A stretch of 64,000 nt of DNA from Thermocatellispora tengchongensis (GCF_014202315.1 NZ_JACHGN010000014.1:248001-312000); one strand, 5' to 3'. Positions 17,133 to 26,497 are shown, counted from the stretch's first letter. The notes: a model not told the origin generated them from the letters alone. Numbers and translations: made by a program.

Positions 17133-17510
17133 ATGCGTAGGAATCGGAGAGCACTCACGTGGGCGCTCGCGCTCGCGTGCGTCGCGGGGGCGGTGATCGC
17201 GCTCGCCGATATCGACACGCCACTACGCCTGGTTTTGACCCCTTTGTTCCTTTTGGTCGTTCCTGGCGCGGCAGTCGTGGGACTGTTGCGTGATCGTGAC
17301 CCACTTGCGGCACTATCAGTGGGTGCCGCCGCAAGTCTGGTTGTAAATGTTCTCCTGGCCGAAGCCATGCTTCTGTTCGATGCATGGTCCCCTAGAGCCG
17401 GTGTGGCGACGATCGCGGTACTCGGGGGGTTCTTGTACGTCCTGCGAACTTTGTACCGGGGGAACACGAGCAACATGAAGACCGAGCAGCAGGGGGCAGG
17501 TTCAAGGTGA
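17133..17510 (+). CDS. Small membrane protein at head of polysaccharide locus
   Basis: A 125-residue protein with three or four hydrophobic helices (TWALALACVAGAVIAL, LRLVLTPLFLLVVPGAAVVGLL, LVVNVLLAEAMLLF, then ATIAVLGGFLYVL) and a polar C-terminus. Its second helix has a VLTPLFLLVVPG motif like DUF1616 and related surface-polysaccharide membrane proteins. AGGAG lies 10 bases before the ATG. The stop overlaps the next start as GTGA, so the two are translationally coupled. Codon third positions are visibly less GC-biased than in neighbours, which may mean acquired DNA or early-gene codon constraint. Function unknown. Confidence 0.7.
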   Translation: MRRNRRALTWALALACVAGAVIALADIDTPLRLVLTPLFLLVVPGAAVVGLLRDRDPLAALSVGAAASLVVNVLLAEAMLLFDAWSPRAGVATIAVLGGFLYVLRTLYRGNTSNMKTEQQGAGSR

Positions 17511-18625
17511 ACATCAGCGTCGTTCGCCCGAGGGACCTCGGCGCCGCCGAGACGGCCCGATGGCGGGAGCTGCAGAAGGCCTCGCCGTCCCTGGACAACC
17601 CCTTCCTGTCCGTGGAGTTCGCGCTCGCGATGGACCGGCTGCGCGACTACGTCCATGTCGCGGTGATCGAGGACGGCGGGCGCATCCAGGGGTTCTTCCC
17701 CTTCGAGCGGCACAGCTTCGGCATCGGCAAGCCGCTCGGCGGATTCCTGACCACCTGCCACGGCCTGATCTCGGTCCCCGAGCTCAAGCTCGACGCCCGC
17801 ACGCTGCTGCGCGCCTGCAAGCTGAGCGTGTTCGACTTCGACCACCTGGTCGCCGGGCAGCCTACCTTCGCGCCGTACGAGTCCGACGTGCGGCCCGCGC
17901 CGATCATGGACCTGAGCGCCGGCTTCGAGCCGTGGATCGAGCAGGTCCGGATCAACTCCCCCAAGAACCTCAAGACCGTGCGGTACAAGGAGCGCAAGCT
18001 CGGCCGCGAGCACGGTGAGATCCGCTTCGAGTGGGACTCCCGCGACCGCGCCACGCTGCGCACCCTGATGAACTGGAAGTCCGACCAGTACCGTCGCACC
18101 GGGCGTGTGGACCGGTTCGCCCAGCCGTGGATCGTCCAGCTCCTGGACGAGTGCCACGACCTGGCGACCGAGGACTTCGCCGGGGTGCTGACGATGGTCT
18201 ACTCCGGTGACACCCCCGTGGCGGGCCACTTCGGCCTGCGCACGGCCACCACGCTCGTGGGCTGGTTCCCGGCCTACGACACCGAGTTCGCCCGTTACTC
18301 GCCGGGCATCATGCACCACCTGCACATGGCCGAGCACGCCGCCAACGCCGGCCTCCAGCAGGTGGACATGGGCAAGGGCGGCCGGGAGTACAAGTCGTGG
18401 CTGAAGAACGGGGCGCTGCTCGTCGCCGAGGGGAGGGTCTCGCGGCCGTCGGCCGCGGCGGCCGTCCACTGGGTGGGCAGGGCCCCGGTCAACAAGGCCC
18501 GCACGATCGTCACCGACCGGCCGCAGCTCTACCGGCTGGCGGATCGCGTGCTCAAGGGCTTCGGCCGGGTGCGCACGTCCGTACAGCAGGATGTTCCCCC
18601 CACCGAACCCTCGGGAGCGCGATAA
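17507..18625 (+). CDS. GNAT/FemAB-like acyltransferase (CelD/BcsL family)
   Basis: A 372-residue protein with a double-GNAT (FemAB-type) layout. The N-terminal half contains DNPFLSVEFALAMDRLRD and GFFPFERH. The C-terminal half contains MNWKSDQYRRTGRVDRF, GHFGLRTATTLVGWFPAYD and MGKGGREYKSWLKNG, all characteristic of the CelD/BcsL group. Such enzymes are linked to acylation of cell-surface polysaccharide. It starts at GTG 17507, overlapping the previous stop, and belongs to the polysaccharide operon. A close paralogue is encoded at 30171; over the first 80 aligned residues more than half are identical. Acyl donor and acceptor are unknown. Confidence 0.87.
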   Translation: MNISVVRPRDLGAAETARWRELQKASPSLDNPFLSVEFALAMDRLRDYVHVAVIEDGGRIQGFFPFERHSFGIGKPLGGFLTTCHGLISVPELKLDARTLLRACKLSVFDFDHLVAGQPTFAPYESDVRPAPIMDLSAGFEPWIEQVRINSPKNLKTVRYKERKLGREHGEIRFEWDSRDRATLRTLMNWKSDQYRRTGRVDRFAQPWIVQLLDECHDLATEDFAGVLTMVYSGDTPVAGHFGLRTATTLVGWFPAYDTEFARYSPGIMHHLHMAEHAANAGLQQVDMGKGGREYKSWLKNGALLVAEGRVSRPSAAAAVHWVGRAPVNKARTIVTDRPQLYRLADRVLKGFGRVRTSVQQDVPPTEPSGAR

Positions 18626-18784
18626 CCACTCCCTCCACGCACCTTCACCCGCAGCAGCCCAGGACCCTCAGATGCACGATCGTGGATTTCGCCATTGCCA
18701 CCGGCACCCTCACCTCCACGAGCCCGCCGGGTCCGCGCGGCAGTCAGCGCCGATGACCGACCGCCCGGAAGGACAGCCCTCACA

Positions 18785-19630
18785 ATGAGTCCCGAGATCA
18801 CAAAGCACAGCGGCAAGCCTCATGTGACCCCCCTGAGGTCGATGCCGCCGTTGGAGCGCTTCACCCCGTTGTCCCCCCACGTGGCGATCTCCCCGAGCGT
18901 CAGCGTGGTGATCCCCGCGATGAACGAGGCGGAGAACCTGCCGCACGTCTTCGCCACGCTGCCGCACTGGATCGACGAGATCGTGCTCGTGGACGGCAAC
19001 TCGACCGACGACACCGTCGAGGTCGCCAAGCGGCTGCGGCCGAACGTGCGCATCGTCCGGCAGACCGGCAAGGGCAAGGGCGACGCCCTGTCGGCCGGCT
19101 TCGCGGCGTGCACCGGCGACATCATCGTCATGATCGACGCCGACGGCTCGACCGACGGCCGCGAGATCATCCAGTTCGTCGGCGCGCTCGTCACCGGCGC
19201 CGACTTCGTCAAGGGCTCCCGGTACGCCTCCGGGGGCGGCAGCGACGACCTGACCTTCAACCGCCGCTTCGGCAACAAGGTGCTGACGTCGCTGGTCAAC
19301 TACATCTACGGCACCCAGTACACCGACCTGTGCTACGGCTTCGCCGCGTTCTGGGCCCACCACCTGGACGCCCTCGAACTCGACTGCGACGGCTTCGAGA
19401 TCGAGACCCTGATGAACATCCGGGCGGCCAAGGCGGGCCTGCGGGTGCACGAGGTGCCGAGCCACGAGCGTTCCCGCATTCACGGCGAGAGCAACCTGCA
19501 CGTCGTACGCGACGGGTTCCGGGTGCTCAAGACGATCATCCGCGAGATGCGCAAGAGCCCCGACCAGGACTTCGACGAGCACGACGAGTCGGCTCACGAG
19601 ACCGGCCGGGCCAACCGGGGCGTGGCGTAG
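18785..19630 (+). CDS. Family 2 glycosyltransferase (polyprenyl-phosphate sugar transferase-like)
   Basis: A 281-residue GT-A enzyme. It has the nucleotide-binding start VSVVIPAMNEAENLPHVF, the DGNSTDDTVE loop and a metal-binding IDADGSTD (DxD) motif. The GSRYASGGGSDD segment and the C-terminal HGESNLHVVRDGFRVLKTIIRE are typical of dolichyl/undecaprenyl-phosphate sugar synthases and related GT2 proteins. There are no membrane helices. GGAAGG precedes the ATG. It sits in the polysaccharide locus 159 bases after the acyltransferase. It probably charges a lipid carrier or adds a sugar on the cytosolic face; the sugar is unknown. Confidence 0.9.
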   Translation: MSPEITKHSGKPHVTPLRSMPPLERFTPLSPHVAISPSVSVVIPAMNEAENLPHVFATLPHWIDEIVLVDGNSTDDTVEVAKRLRPNVRIVRQTGKGKGDALSAGFAACTGDIIVMIDADGSTDGREIIQFVGALVTGADFVKGSRYASGGGSDDLTFNRRFGNKVLTSLVNYIYGTQYTDLCYGFAAFWAHHLDALELDCDGFEIETLMNIRAAKAGLRVHEVPSHERSRIHGESNLHVVRDGFRVLKTIIREMRKSPDQDFDEHDESAHETGRANRGVA

Positions 19631-19769
19631 CCCACCGCGTCGCGTGATCCATCGGGCGCCGCCCGGCGAATGACGTCCGGAAGGGCGTGTGCGGGGCGAA
19701 CGTCCCGAGCGAGGGCGACAAGACGACCACGGGCGAACCGTCGGCCAAACCGTTAGCGAGCGAGCAGTC

Positions 19770-20714
19770 ATGAAGTGCAGCGTTGTCATCTGCGTCTACA
19801 CCGAGGAGCGTTGGGACGACATCCGGGCAGCGGTCGAGTCGGTGGAGGGCCAGAGCCGTCCGGCGCACGAACTCATCCTCGTCGTCGACTACAACCCGGA
19901 CCTGCACCTGCGGCTCAAGCGGGAGTACCCGCACGCGATCGTGGTCGAGAACGCCCACGAGAAGGGGCTTTCGGGCGGCAAGAACACCGGCGCCGACGTG
20001 GCCACCGGTGACATCGTCGTCTACCTGGACGACGACGCCGTCGCCGACCCGGGGTGGCTGGAGGCTTTGGAGGAGGGCTTCCAGGACCCCGCCGTGGTGG
20101 GCGTGGGCGGGCGGACGCTGCCGTTGTGGGCGTCCGGCCGCCGGCCGCGGTGGTATCCGTACGAGTTCGACTGGACCGTCGGCTGCACCTACCGCGGCAT
20201 GCCGGAGACGCGCGCGCCGATCAGGAACGTCATGGGCGGCAACGCCGCCTTCCGGCGTGAGGTGATCGGCGCGGTCGGCGGCTTCCGCACCGGGATCGGG
20301 CGCAGCGTGCAGGGCAAGAAGAGCCGTCCCCTCGGCTGCGAGGAGACCGAGTTCTGCATCCGCCTGTCCCAGAGCAGACCCGGCTCGGTCATGCTGTACG
20401 AGCCGCGCGCGGTCATCGGGCACAAGGTGCCCGCGGCGCGGGAGAAATTCCGCTACTTCCGCAGCAGGTGCTACGCCGAGGGCCTGTCCAAGGCCCTGGT
20501 CACGGCCAGCGTGGGCGCGGGCGACGGCCTGTCCAGCGAGCGCGCGCACGCCATGAAGACCCTGCCGCTCGGCGCGCTGCGCGGGCTCGGCGACGCCGTG
20601 CGCGGCGACGTGTCCGGCCTGGGCCGCGCGTTCGCGATCGTGATCGGCCTGGCCTGGACGACCTGGGGCTACGTCGTGGGCACCGCCCGGATGCGCATGG
20701 GGGGCTCGTCATGA
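19770..20714 (+). CDS. Family 2 glycosyltransferase
   Basis: A 314-residue GT-A enzyme with SVVICVYTEERWDDIRAAVES at the N-terminus, the YLDDDAVADPGWLEAL metal motif, and the acceptor-side motif MGGNAAFRREV followed by GCEETEFCIRLSQ, where the catalytic ED-type acid is expected. The C-terminus has a short hydrophobic segment (IVIGLAWTTWGYVVGT) that may associate with the membrane. The ATG at 19770 is chosen because upstream in-frame sequence is not conserved-looking. The stop overlaps the ATG of the next gene (ATGA), indicating coupled translation with the polysaccharide deacetylase. Confidence 0.9.
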   Translation: MKCSVVICVYTEERWDDIRAAVESVEGQSRPAHELILVVDYNPDLHLRLKREYPHAIVVENAHEKGLSGGKNTGADVATGDIVVYLDDDAVADPGWLEALEEGFQDPAVVGVGGRTLPLWASGRRPRWYPYEFDWTVGCTYRGMPETRAPIRNVMGGNAAFRREVIGAVGGFRTGIGRSVQGKKSRPLGCEETEFCIRLSQSRPGSVMLYEPRAVIGHKVPAAREKFRYFRSRCYAEGLSKALVTASVGAGDGLSSERAHAMKTLPLGALRGLGDAVRGDVSGLGRAFAIVIGLAWTTWGYVVGTARMRMGGSS

Positions 20715-21511
20715 CCCGCGTGCCCATCCTGATGTACCACTCGGTCACCGACACCCCGAACGACGACACCCGCCCGCTGGCGGTGCGGCCCGGCGACTTC
20801 GCCGAGCAGCTCGACTGCCTCAAGGACGAGGGTTTCACGCCGGTGACGTTCGCCGGCCTGGTCGCGTCACTGGACAAAACCGGGCCGCCGCTGCCCGAGA
20901 AGCCGGTCGTGATCACCTTCGACGACGGCTACGCGGACTTCCACCGCGAGGCGCTGCCGCTCCTCGACAAGAGGGGCTTCCCGGCGACGGTCTTCCTGAC
21001 CAGCGGCTGGGTCGAGGACGCCGGCGCCGACGCGGCGGGCCGTCCGCTCGACACCATGCTGACCTGGGCCCAGGCCGCGGAGGCGGCCTCGGCCGGCATC
21101 GAGTTCGGCGGGCACAGCCACAGCCATCCGCAGCTCGACCAGTTGCCCGACGGGGAGCTGCGCGAGGAACTCCGCCGCAACAAGGCCCTGATGGAGGACC
21201 GGCTGGGGCTGCCGGTCACCACGATGGCCTACCCGTTCGGCTACTCCAGCGCGCGCGTGCGCCGCGAGGTGCGCCGGGCGGGCTACACGGCCGCGTGCGC
21301 GGTCAACAACGACCTGGCGGACGACGGCGACGACATCCTCGCGCTGCCCCGGCTCACGGTGGCGAAGGGCACCACCATCGCCATGTTCCGCCGCGCGGTC
21401 CAGGACCGCGGCATCCCCCTCATCTATTTCCGGGAGCGCCTGCTGACCAAGGGTTACGCCGTGGTCCGCAGGACCAGGTACGGCGTGCGCCGGGTGCGCG
21501 GCCGTGTCTGA
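20711..21511 (+). CDS. Polysaccharide deacetylase (CE4/NodB homology domain)
   Basis: A 266-residue carbohydrate esterase. The catalytic-base motif TFDDGYADF is near residue 65, the zinc histidines are in GGHSHSHPQLDQL, and MAYPFGYSS is motif 3. There is no signal peptide, so it may act in the cytosol or on lipid-linked intermediates. The family removes N-acetyl groups from amino sugars in polysaccharide. It overlaps the preceding glycosyltransferase by four bases. Placement inside the locus implies that the exported glycan contains an N-acetylated sugar that becomes partly de-acetylated. Confidence 0.9.
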   Translation: MTRVPILMYHSVTDTPNDDTRPLAVRPGDFAEQLDCLKDEGFTPVTFAGLVASLDKTGPPLPEKPVVITFDDGYADFHREALPLLDKRGFPATVFLTSGWVEDAGADAAGRPLDTMLTWAQAAEAASAGIEFGGHSHSHPQLDQLPDGELREELRRNKALMEDRLGLPVTTMAYPFGYSSARVRREVRRAGYTAACAVNNDLADDGDDILALPRLTVAKGTTIAMFRRAVQDRGIPLIYFRERLLTKGYAVVRRTRYGVRRVRGRV

Positions 21512-21575
21512 TTCGCCTGAGGCGCCGGGACGCGAGGCCGACGGCCCCCGCGTGCCGGAGGGGGGAACCACGACC

Positions 21576-22922
21576 ATGAGCACGACCGCTTCGCCGCCGG
21601 AGGCGGCGACCGGCAGGCTGACCGGCCTGAGCCGGAAGCTGATGCGCGACCTGCGCAACCCGCTGTTCCGCAACGGGTACGCGCTGATGGCCAACACCGC
21701 CATCACGGCCGTGCTCGGCATGGGCTACTGGCTGCTCGCGGCCCGGCTGTACACGCCGGAGGACTTCGGGCGCGGCCAGGCGCTGATCACCGGCATGCGG
21801 CTGTTCGCCTCGCTCACGGCGCTGGGCTTCGTGGGAGCGCTGGCCCGGTTCATCCCAGTCTCGGGGAAACGGACGGCGCACCTCGTCGTGCGCGCGTACG
21901 TCGTGGCGGGCGCGACCGGGGTCACGGCCGCGTTCGGCTTCCTGCTGACGCTTCCGCTGTGGGGCGAGACCTACCAGCGCCTGGCCGGGTTCGGCCCGGG
22001 GCTGTTCTTCCTCGCCTCCGTGCTGGTGTGGTCGATCTTCACGCTGCAGGACGTGACCCTGGCCGGGCTGCGCAAGGCCACCTGGGTGCCGGTCAACAGC
22101 ATCTGCTTCGGCCTGGTGAAGATGGCCATGCTGGTCGGGCTGGCCTCGGCGCTGCCCGACGACGGGATCTTCGTCTCGTGGATCATCCCGACCGCGATGG
22201 CGCTGATCCCGATCAACATCTTCATCTTCGGTTTCGTGATCCCCCGGCACGTACGCGAGAACGCGCCCGCGGCCGAGACCACCCGTCCGCCCACCCTGCG
22301 CGAGATCGGCCGCTTCCTCGCCGGCGACTACCCGGGGACGCTGTCGATCCTGGCGATCGTGTACGTGATCCCGGTCATGGTCGCCTCCCAGGTGGACGAG
22401 GCGACGTTCGGCTACTTCTCCATGGCCCACACGCTCGGGTCGCTGATCGAGACGCTGGCGATGAACATGGCCACCTCGCTCACGGTCGAGGGCTCGATCG
22501 CCAAGACGCAGCTCGCCCGGAACGCGCGGCACGCACTGCGCCGTGCCTTTATGATCATCGTGCCGGTGGTCGTGGTCACGATCGTGGCGGCGCCGCTGAT
22601 CCTGTCGATCTTCGGTCCGGACTTCGCCGAGCAGGGCACGCACCTGCTGCGGCTGATGGCCCTGGCCGTGCTGCCACGGGTGCTGATCGAGATCTACCTC
22701 AGCGGGCTGCGCGCGCGCAGCGAGGCCCGCAAACTGGCCCTGGTGCAGATCGGCCTCGCGGTCACGGTGCTGGCGAGCACGATGGCCCTGTTCCCGTACT
22801 TCGGCGTGGAAGCGGTCGGATACGGGCTACTGTTCAGCGAGCTTCTGGTCGCCGCTCTGATCTTCGGCGGGCTTCGCAGAATGCTTGACTACGGAGAAAC
22901 ACCCCAGCGGTCCGTCGCATAG
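21576..22922 (+). CDS. Polysaccharide flippase (MOP/Wzx-type)
   Basis: A 448-residue integral membrane protein with about 12 to 14 hydrophobic helices. The N-terminus MANTAITAVLGMGYWLLAARLYTPEDFGRGQALI is the standard start of polysaccharide export flippases (yeDFG motif). It should move lipid-linked repeat units across the membrane. ATG 21576 follows GGAGGGGGGAA and is preferred; a GTG at 21504 that overlaps the previous gene's stop would add 24 disordered residues. It lies between the deacetylase and the giant membrane protein, giving the locus a Wzx-like exporter. Confidence 0.88.
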   Translation: MSTTASPPEAATGRLTGLSRKLMRDLRNPLFRNGYALMANTAITAVLGMGYWLLAARLYTPEDFGRGQALITGMRLFASLTALGFVGALARFIPVSGKRTAHLVVRAYVVAGATGVTAAFGFLLTLPLWGETYQRLAGFGPGLFFLASVLVWSIFTLQDVTLAGLRKATWVPVNSICFGLVKMAMLVGLASALPDDGIFVSWIIPTAMALIPINIFIFGFVIPRHVRENAPAAETTRPPTLREIGRFLAGDYPGTLSILAIVYVIPVMVASQVDEATFGYFSMAHTLGSLIETLAMNMATSLTVEGSIAKTQLARNARHALRRAFMIIVPVVVVTIVAAPLILSIFGPDFAEQGTHLLRLMALAVLPRVLIEIYLSGLRARSEARKLALVQIGLAVTVLASTMALFPYFGVEAVGYGLLFSELLVAALIFGGLRRMLDYGETPQRSVA

Positions 22923-22975
22923 AGGTTGCACCAGGCCGCATGATGTTACACGTGAGGCAAGGGGCAGGTAAGGAC

Positions 22976-25900
22976 ATGACCACGGGTACGACCGGCAGCG
23001 CCGACGTCGAGGAGACCGACGGCCCCGACGCCACCGATGCGCCCTCCGTGCCGCCCGCCCCGGACGAGGACGACGCCGACGCCACGGCGGTCTTCCCCAA
23101 GATCGTCATCACCCCGGAGCCGACGCGGCCGGACGACAAGCCCGAGCCCTCCGGTGACGAGGCGACCCCCGACGCGGACCTCGGCGCCACCACCGTCAAC
23201 CTCCGCCTGCCCGCCGAACCCGGCCCCGCCCCGGACTCCGACGCGGCCGACGCGAGCGACGCAGGCGACGCAGCCGACGCAGGCGACGCGGCCGAGCCCG
23301 CCAAGCGGGCCCCGGACGCCCCTGAGAGCGCCTCACAGGCCCCGAAAGCCCCAAAGGCCACTCCAGACACTGCCACGGCCTCCAAACCCCGCACCGACCG
23401 CCCCAGGCCCGGCACGACCGGCACTCCGGGGCGCACCACAGCGGACGACGCGCCCAAGCCCGGCGGCAGCGCCGCGACGGAGCGTCCGAGCACGGCCAAG
23501 GCGGCACCCGGCGCGGGCACGACCACACCGGCCACGGGCACGGCCGCCGCCAAGGCGGGCACGGCCGTTCCCCGCACGGGCGCCGACGCCTCTTCCAAGG
23601 CCGAGGCCGCTCCCGGCACGGACGCGGCCGAGCGCGGCGGCCCCGCGACGACCGCACGTCCCGCCAAGCCCGGCACCACCGCCACGCCGCAACGCAGCAC
23701 AGCGGACGACGCGCAGAAGCGCGCAACGGGCGCGCCCAAGCCCGGCAGCGGCGCCGCGACGGAGCGTCCGAGCACGGCCAAGGCCGCGCCCGGCGCGGGC
23801 ACGACCACACCGGCCACGGGCACGGCCACCCCCAAGGCGGGCAAGGCCGATCCCCGCACCGGCGCGACCGCTGCCGAGGCGGGGGGCGCGAAGGGCGCGA
23901 CCAAGGGTGTCGCCACGCCGCACCAGACCGAGGCCCCGGCCGCCGGGGGCACGAAGGCCGCCGCGCCGGCTCCTGCCGCGCCCCAGGCGCTCCCGCAGGA
24001 GGCCCCTCCCGCGACCGCGTCGCCCGCCGACCCGGCGCGGGAGGCGGCGCCCTCGGTGGTCGTCCCCGGGCCCTCGTGGACCCCCGGTGGGGCCGGGGCG
24101 AAGGGGATGCGGCGGCGGATGAACGTGTTGACCAGGACCGCGCCGCGCTGGCTGCCGCCGGTGCTGACGCTGGAGGGCCTGGTCATGTACATCCTGGCGC
24201 TGAAGGTCTCGCCGGGGCCGATGCGCGGGGTGAACCTGGAGGACATCAACGGGCTCGGGCTGATCTCGGTGCTGCCGGGGGCGGCGTTCGCCGGCATCCT
24301 GATGCTCATCCTGGCGTTCTTCGTCACGATCGGGCAGAACACCGACCGCAAGGGCCTGCTGCTGTTCCAGCTCGCCACGATCACCTTCGCGCTGCACGGC
24401 GCCGCCGCGCTGGTGGAGGACCAACCGCGTTTCCACACCGCCTGGGTGCACGCGGGCTTCGTGGAGTACATCGCGCGCACCGGCGAGGCGCTGCCCGGCC
24501 TGGACGCGCGCTTCTCCTGGCCCGGGTTCTTCGTGCTGTTCGCGTTCGTGACCAGGGCGGCCGGGATCACCGACCTGGCGCCGATCCTGCAGTGGACGCC
24601 GCTGCTGTCGAACCTGCTGTACATGCTGCCGTTCGTGCTGCTGCTGCGCCTGGTCGTGGCCACGACCCGGGCGCGGTGGTTCGCGGCGCTGCTGTTCGTG
24701 CTGGTGCAGTGGATCGGGCAGGACTACTTCTCGCCGCAGGGGTTCACCTTCGCGCTGTACCTGGCGTTCGTGGCGATCGTGCTGCGCTGGTTCGGCAAGG
24801 TGGAGCCGCGTACGAAGCCGCTGCCGAAGAAGCGGGGCATCCGCAGGCTGCTGGCCAAGCTCGACTCGCTGTCGCCGGGTGAGCTGTCGCTGCCGCCCGC
24901 CCGGGTCGCCGACCGGGTGATCCTGCTGATCGTGCTGGTGGTGCTGTTCATGGCGACCACCGCGGCGCACCAGATCACGCCGTTCATGATGCTGGGCGCG
25001 CTGACCGGGCTGATCCTGCTCCGGCGTACGTCGCTGTCGCTGGCGCTGCCGTTCTTCCTCGGCCTGGTGGTGCTGGCCTGGATCAGCTACCAGGCCACGC
25101 CGTACTGGTCGGGCAACATCGACAACATCTTCGGCGGCATCGGCCGGATCTTCGACAACCTGGCCGAGAACACCACCGAGCGGGTCGCGGGCACCGACCC
25201 GCAGCACACGATGGTGCTGCAGGTGCGGCTCGGCATCTGCGGGGTGATCCTCGCGCTGGCGGCGATCGGCCTGCTGCGGCGCCTGCGCCGCGGGGTGGCC
25301 GACCGGGCCGCGCTGGTCCTGCTGTGCATCCCGGTGCTGGCGCTGGGCCTGCAGAGCTACGGCGGCGAGATCGGGCTGCGGATCTACATGTTCGCGCTGC
25401 CCGGGGCCTGCATCCTCGCGGCGTACGCGTTCTTCCCCAACCTGCCCGCCGGGCCCGCCAACACCGGCGAGGAGACCGTGCCGATCCGGCGGCGCAACGT
25501 GCGGTTCAACCCGCAGTTGACCCGGAAGGTGTCGCTGGTGCTGGCGGCGGCGTGCGCGCTGTCGCTGTCGATGGCGTTCCTGGTGGCCCGCTACGGCAAC
25601 GAGAAGTTCGAGCGGGTCACCACGGGCGAGGTCGCGGCCATGCGCTGGGTGTACGCCCACGACGACCCCAACGCGCGCCTGCTGTACCTGGTCCCGGTGC
25701 TGGGCGAGGAGATCACGCCCACGATCCCGTGGCGTGAGCGGGACATCGAGAAGGTGGAGTACCGCGAGACGATGGCGGACGCCGACCCCACCAACATCTC
25801 CGCGATCGTCTCCGACCTGCGGATGCTCGGCCCCCGGTCGTACGTGATCGCCACCAAGGGGCAGGCGCACTACCTGGAGCTGAACAACGGCTACCCGAAG

Positions 25901-26251
25901 GGGTGGGGCGAGCGCTTCCGGGCCGCCCTGGACTCCTCCAAGGAGCTCAAACGGGTCTACTCCAACCAGGACGCGGCCGTGTACACCTACCGCTCCTATC
26001 CGAAGGGCCCGGTGGGCGACACCACGGCGACCTTCGAGCTGCCGGGTGACGCCACGACGTCCTGGACGCCCTACGGCCTGGGAGCGCTGGCGGTGGCCTG
26101 GGTGGGCGGCTTCGCCTACGAGGTGATGCGGCTGCGCGGCCTGCACCTGGCCCGCCGCGCCCGCCGCCGCACGCTGGTGGTCGCCGCCCTCGGGTTCGTG
26201 ATCGCCGTCGCCGTGATCGTGGAGCGGTTCCTGACGATCGGATTCCTGTAG
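22976..26251 (+). CDS. Very large polymerase-like or GT-C membrane protein with long disordered N-terminus
   Basis: A 1091-residue protein. Residues 1-385 are low complexity (Ala, Thr, Pro, Lys, Gly, Asp) with an internal near-duplicate. Residues 390-870 contain about 12 hydrophobic helices, beginning WLPPVLTLEGLVMYILALKV and including FSPQGFTFALYLAFVAIVLRWFG. A soluble C-terminal domain (MRWVYAHDDPNARLLYLVPVLGEE to AVYTYRSYP) is followed by one last helix. This architecture resembles polysaccharide polymerases and GT-C-type proteins. ATG 22976 is chosen because AAGG lies just before it; ATG 22940 is possible. It closes the locus and may assemble the chain after the flippase. The role of the cytosolic tail is unknown. 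Confidence 0.75.
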   Translation: MTTGTTGSADVEETDGPDATDAPSVPPAPDEDDADATAVFPKIVITPEPTRPDDKPEPSGDEATPDADLGATTVNLRLPAEPGPAPDSDAADASDAGDAADAGDAAEPAKRAPDAPESASQAPKAPKATPDTATASKPRTDRPRPGTTGTPGRTTADDAPKPGGSAATERPSTAKAAPGAGTTTPATGTAAAKAGTAVPRTGADASSKAEAAPGTDAAERGGPATTARPAKPGTTATPQRSTADDAQKRATGAPKPGSGAATERPSTAKAAPGAGTTTPATGTATPKAGKADPRTGATAAEAGGAKGATKGVATPHQTEAPAAGGTKAAAPAPAAPQALPQEAPPATASPADPAREAAPSVVVPGPSWTPGGAGAKGMRRRMNVLTRTAPRWLPPVLTLEGLVMYILALKVSPGPMRGVNLEDINGLGLISVLPGAAFAGILMLILAFFVTIGQNTDRKGLLLFQLATITFALHGAAALVEDQPRFHTAWVHAGFVEYIARTGEALPGLDARFSWPGFFVLFAFVTRAAGITDLAPILQWTPLLSNLLYMLPFVLLLRLVVATTRARWFAALLFVLVQWIGQDYFSPQGFTFALYLAFVAIVLRWFGKVEPRTKPLPKKRGIRRLLAKLDSLSPGELSLPPARVADRVILLIVLVVLFMATTAAHQITPFMMLGALTGLILLRRTSLSLALPFFLGLVVLAWISYQATPYWSGNIDNIFGGIGRIFDNLAENTTERVAGTDPQHTMVLQVRLGICGVILALAAIGLLRRLRRGVADRAALVLLCIPVLALGLQSYGGEIGLRIYMFALPGACILAAYAFFPNLPAGPANTGEETVPIRRRNVRFNPQLTRKVSLVLAAACALSLSMAFLVARYGNEKFERVTTGEVAAMRWVYAHDDPNARLLYLVPVLGEEITPTIPWRERDIEKVEYRETMADADPTNISAIVSDLRMLGPRSYVIATKGQAHYLELNNGYPKGWGERFRAALDSSKELKRVYSNQDAAVYTYRSYPKGPVGDTTATFELPGDATTSWTPYGLGALAVAWVGGFAYEVMRLRGLHLARRARRRTLVVAALGFVIAVAVIVERFLTIGFL
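23476..23837 (+). repeat. Near-identical direct repeat inside the disordered N-terminus, 282 bp apart
   Basis: About 80 bases starting GACGGAGCGTCCGAGCACGG at 23476 recur at 23758 with few changes. Both copies encode ATERPSTAKAAPGAGTTTP. The 282-base offset keeps frame. It marks recent internal duplication of the low-complexity tail. Confidence 0.8.
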
Positions 26252-26440
26252 GAGGTGCCCCCGGCAGGGGGCATGTCCTGGTCGGGTCGTCCGGCGATGC
26301 CGGCCCGCCGGTCTCCGGTGGTACCCGCTGGTCTCGATCGTGGGGGAACAGCGCGGCGGTCATGGAGGGCGGGCCGGACAGCGCACGGGCTCTCGCGTGC
26401 CGGGCCGGTGCGAACGTCCTCCCGGCCGCCGCATACGAAC

Positions 26441-26478
26441 GCCCTCCCGGCCGCCCAATGCGGGACGGCCGGGAGGGC
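26441..26478 (-). terminator. Strong hairpin, 13-bp perfect stem
   Basis: GCCCTCCCGGCCG at 26441-26453 pairs with CGGCCGGGAGGGC at 26466-26478 around a 12-base loop. It begins 20 bases after the stop of the GH39-like gene on the minus strand and also lies downstream of the plus-strand polysaccharide locus, so it may end transcripts from both sides. There is no clear T-tract. Confidence 0.65.
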
Positions 26479-26497
26479 TATCGGGTCCGGTGGGGCG

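Noticed and set aside
22834-24663. 609-codon frame opposite the low-complexity N-terminus
   Set aside because: It mirrors the Ala/Pro repeat in the sense gene and shows no independent codon bias.
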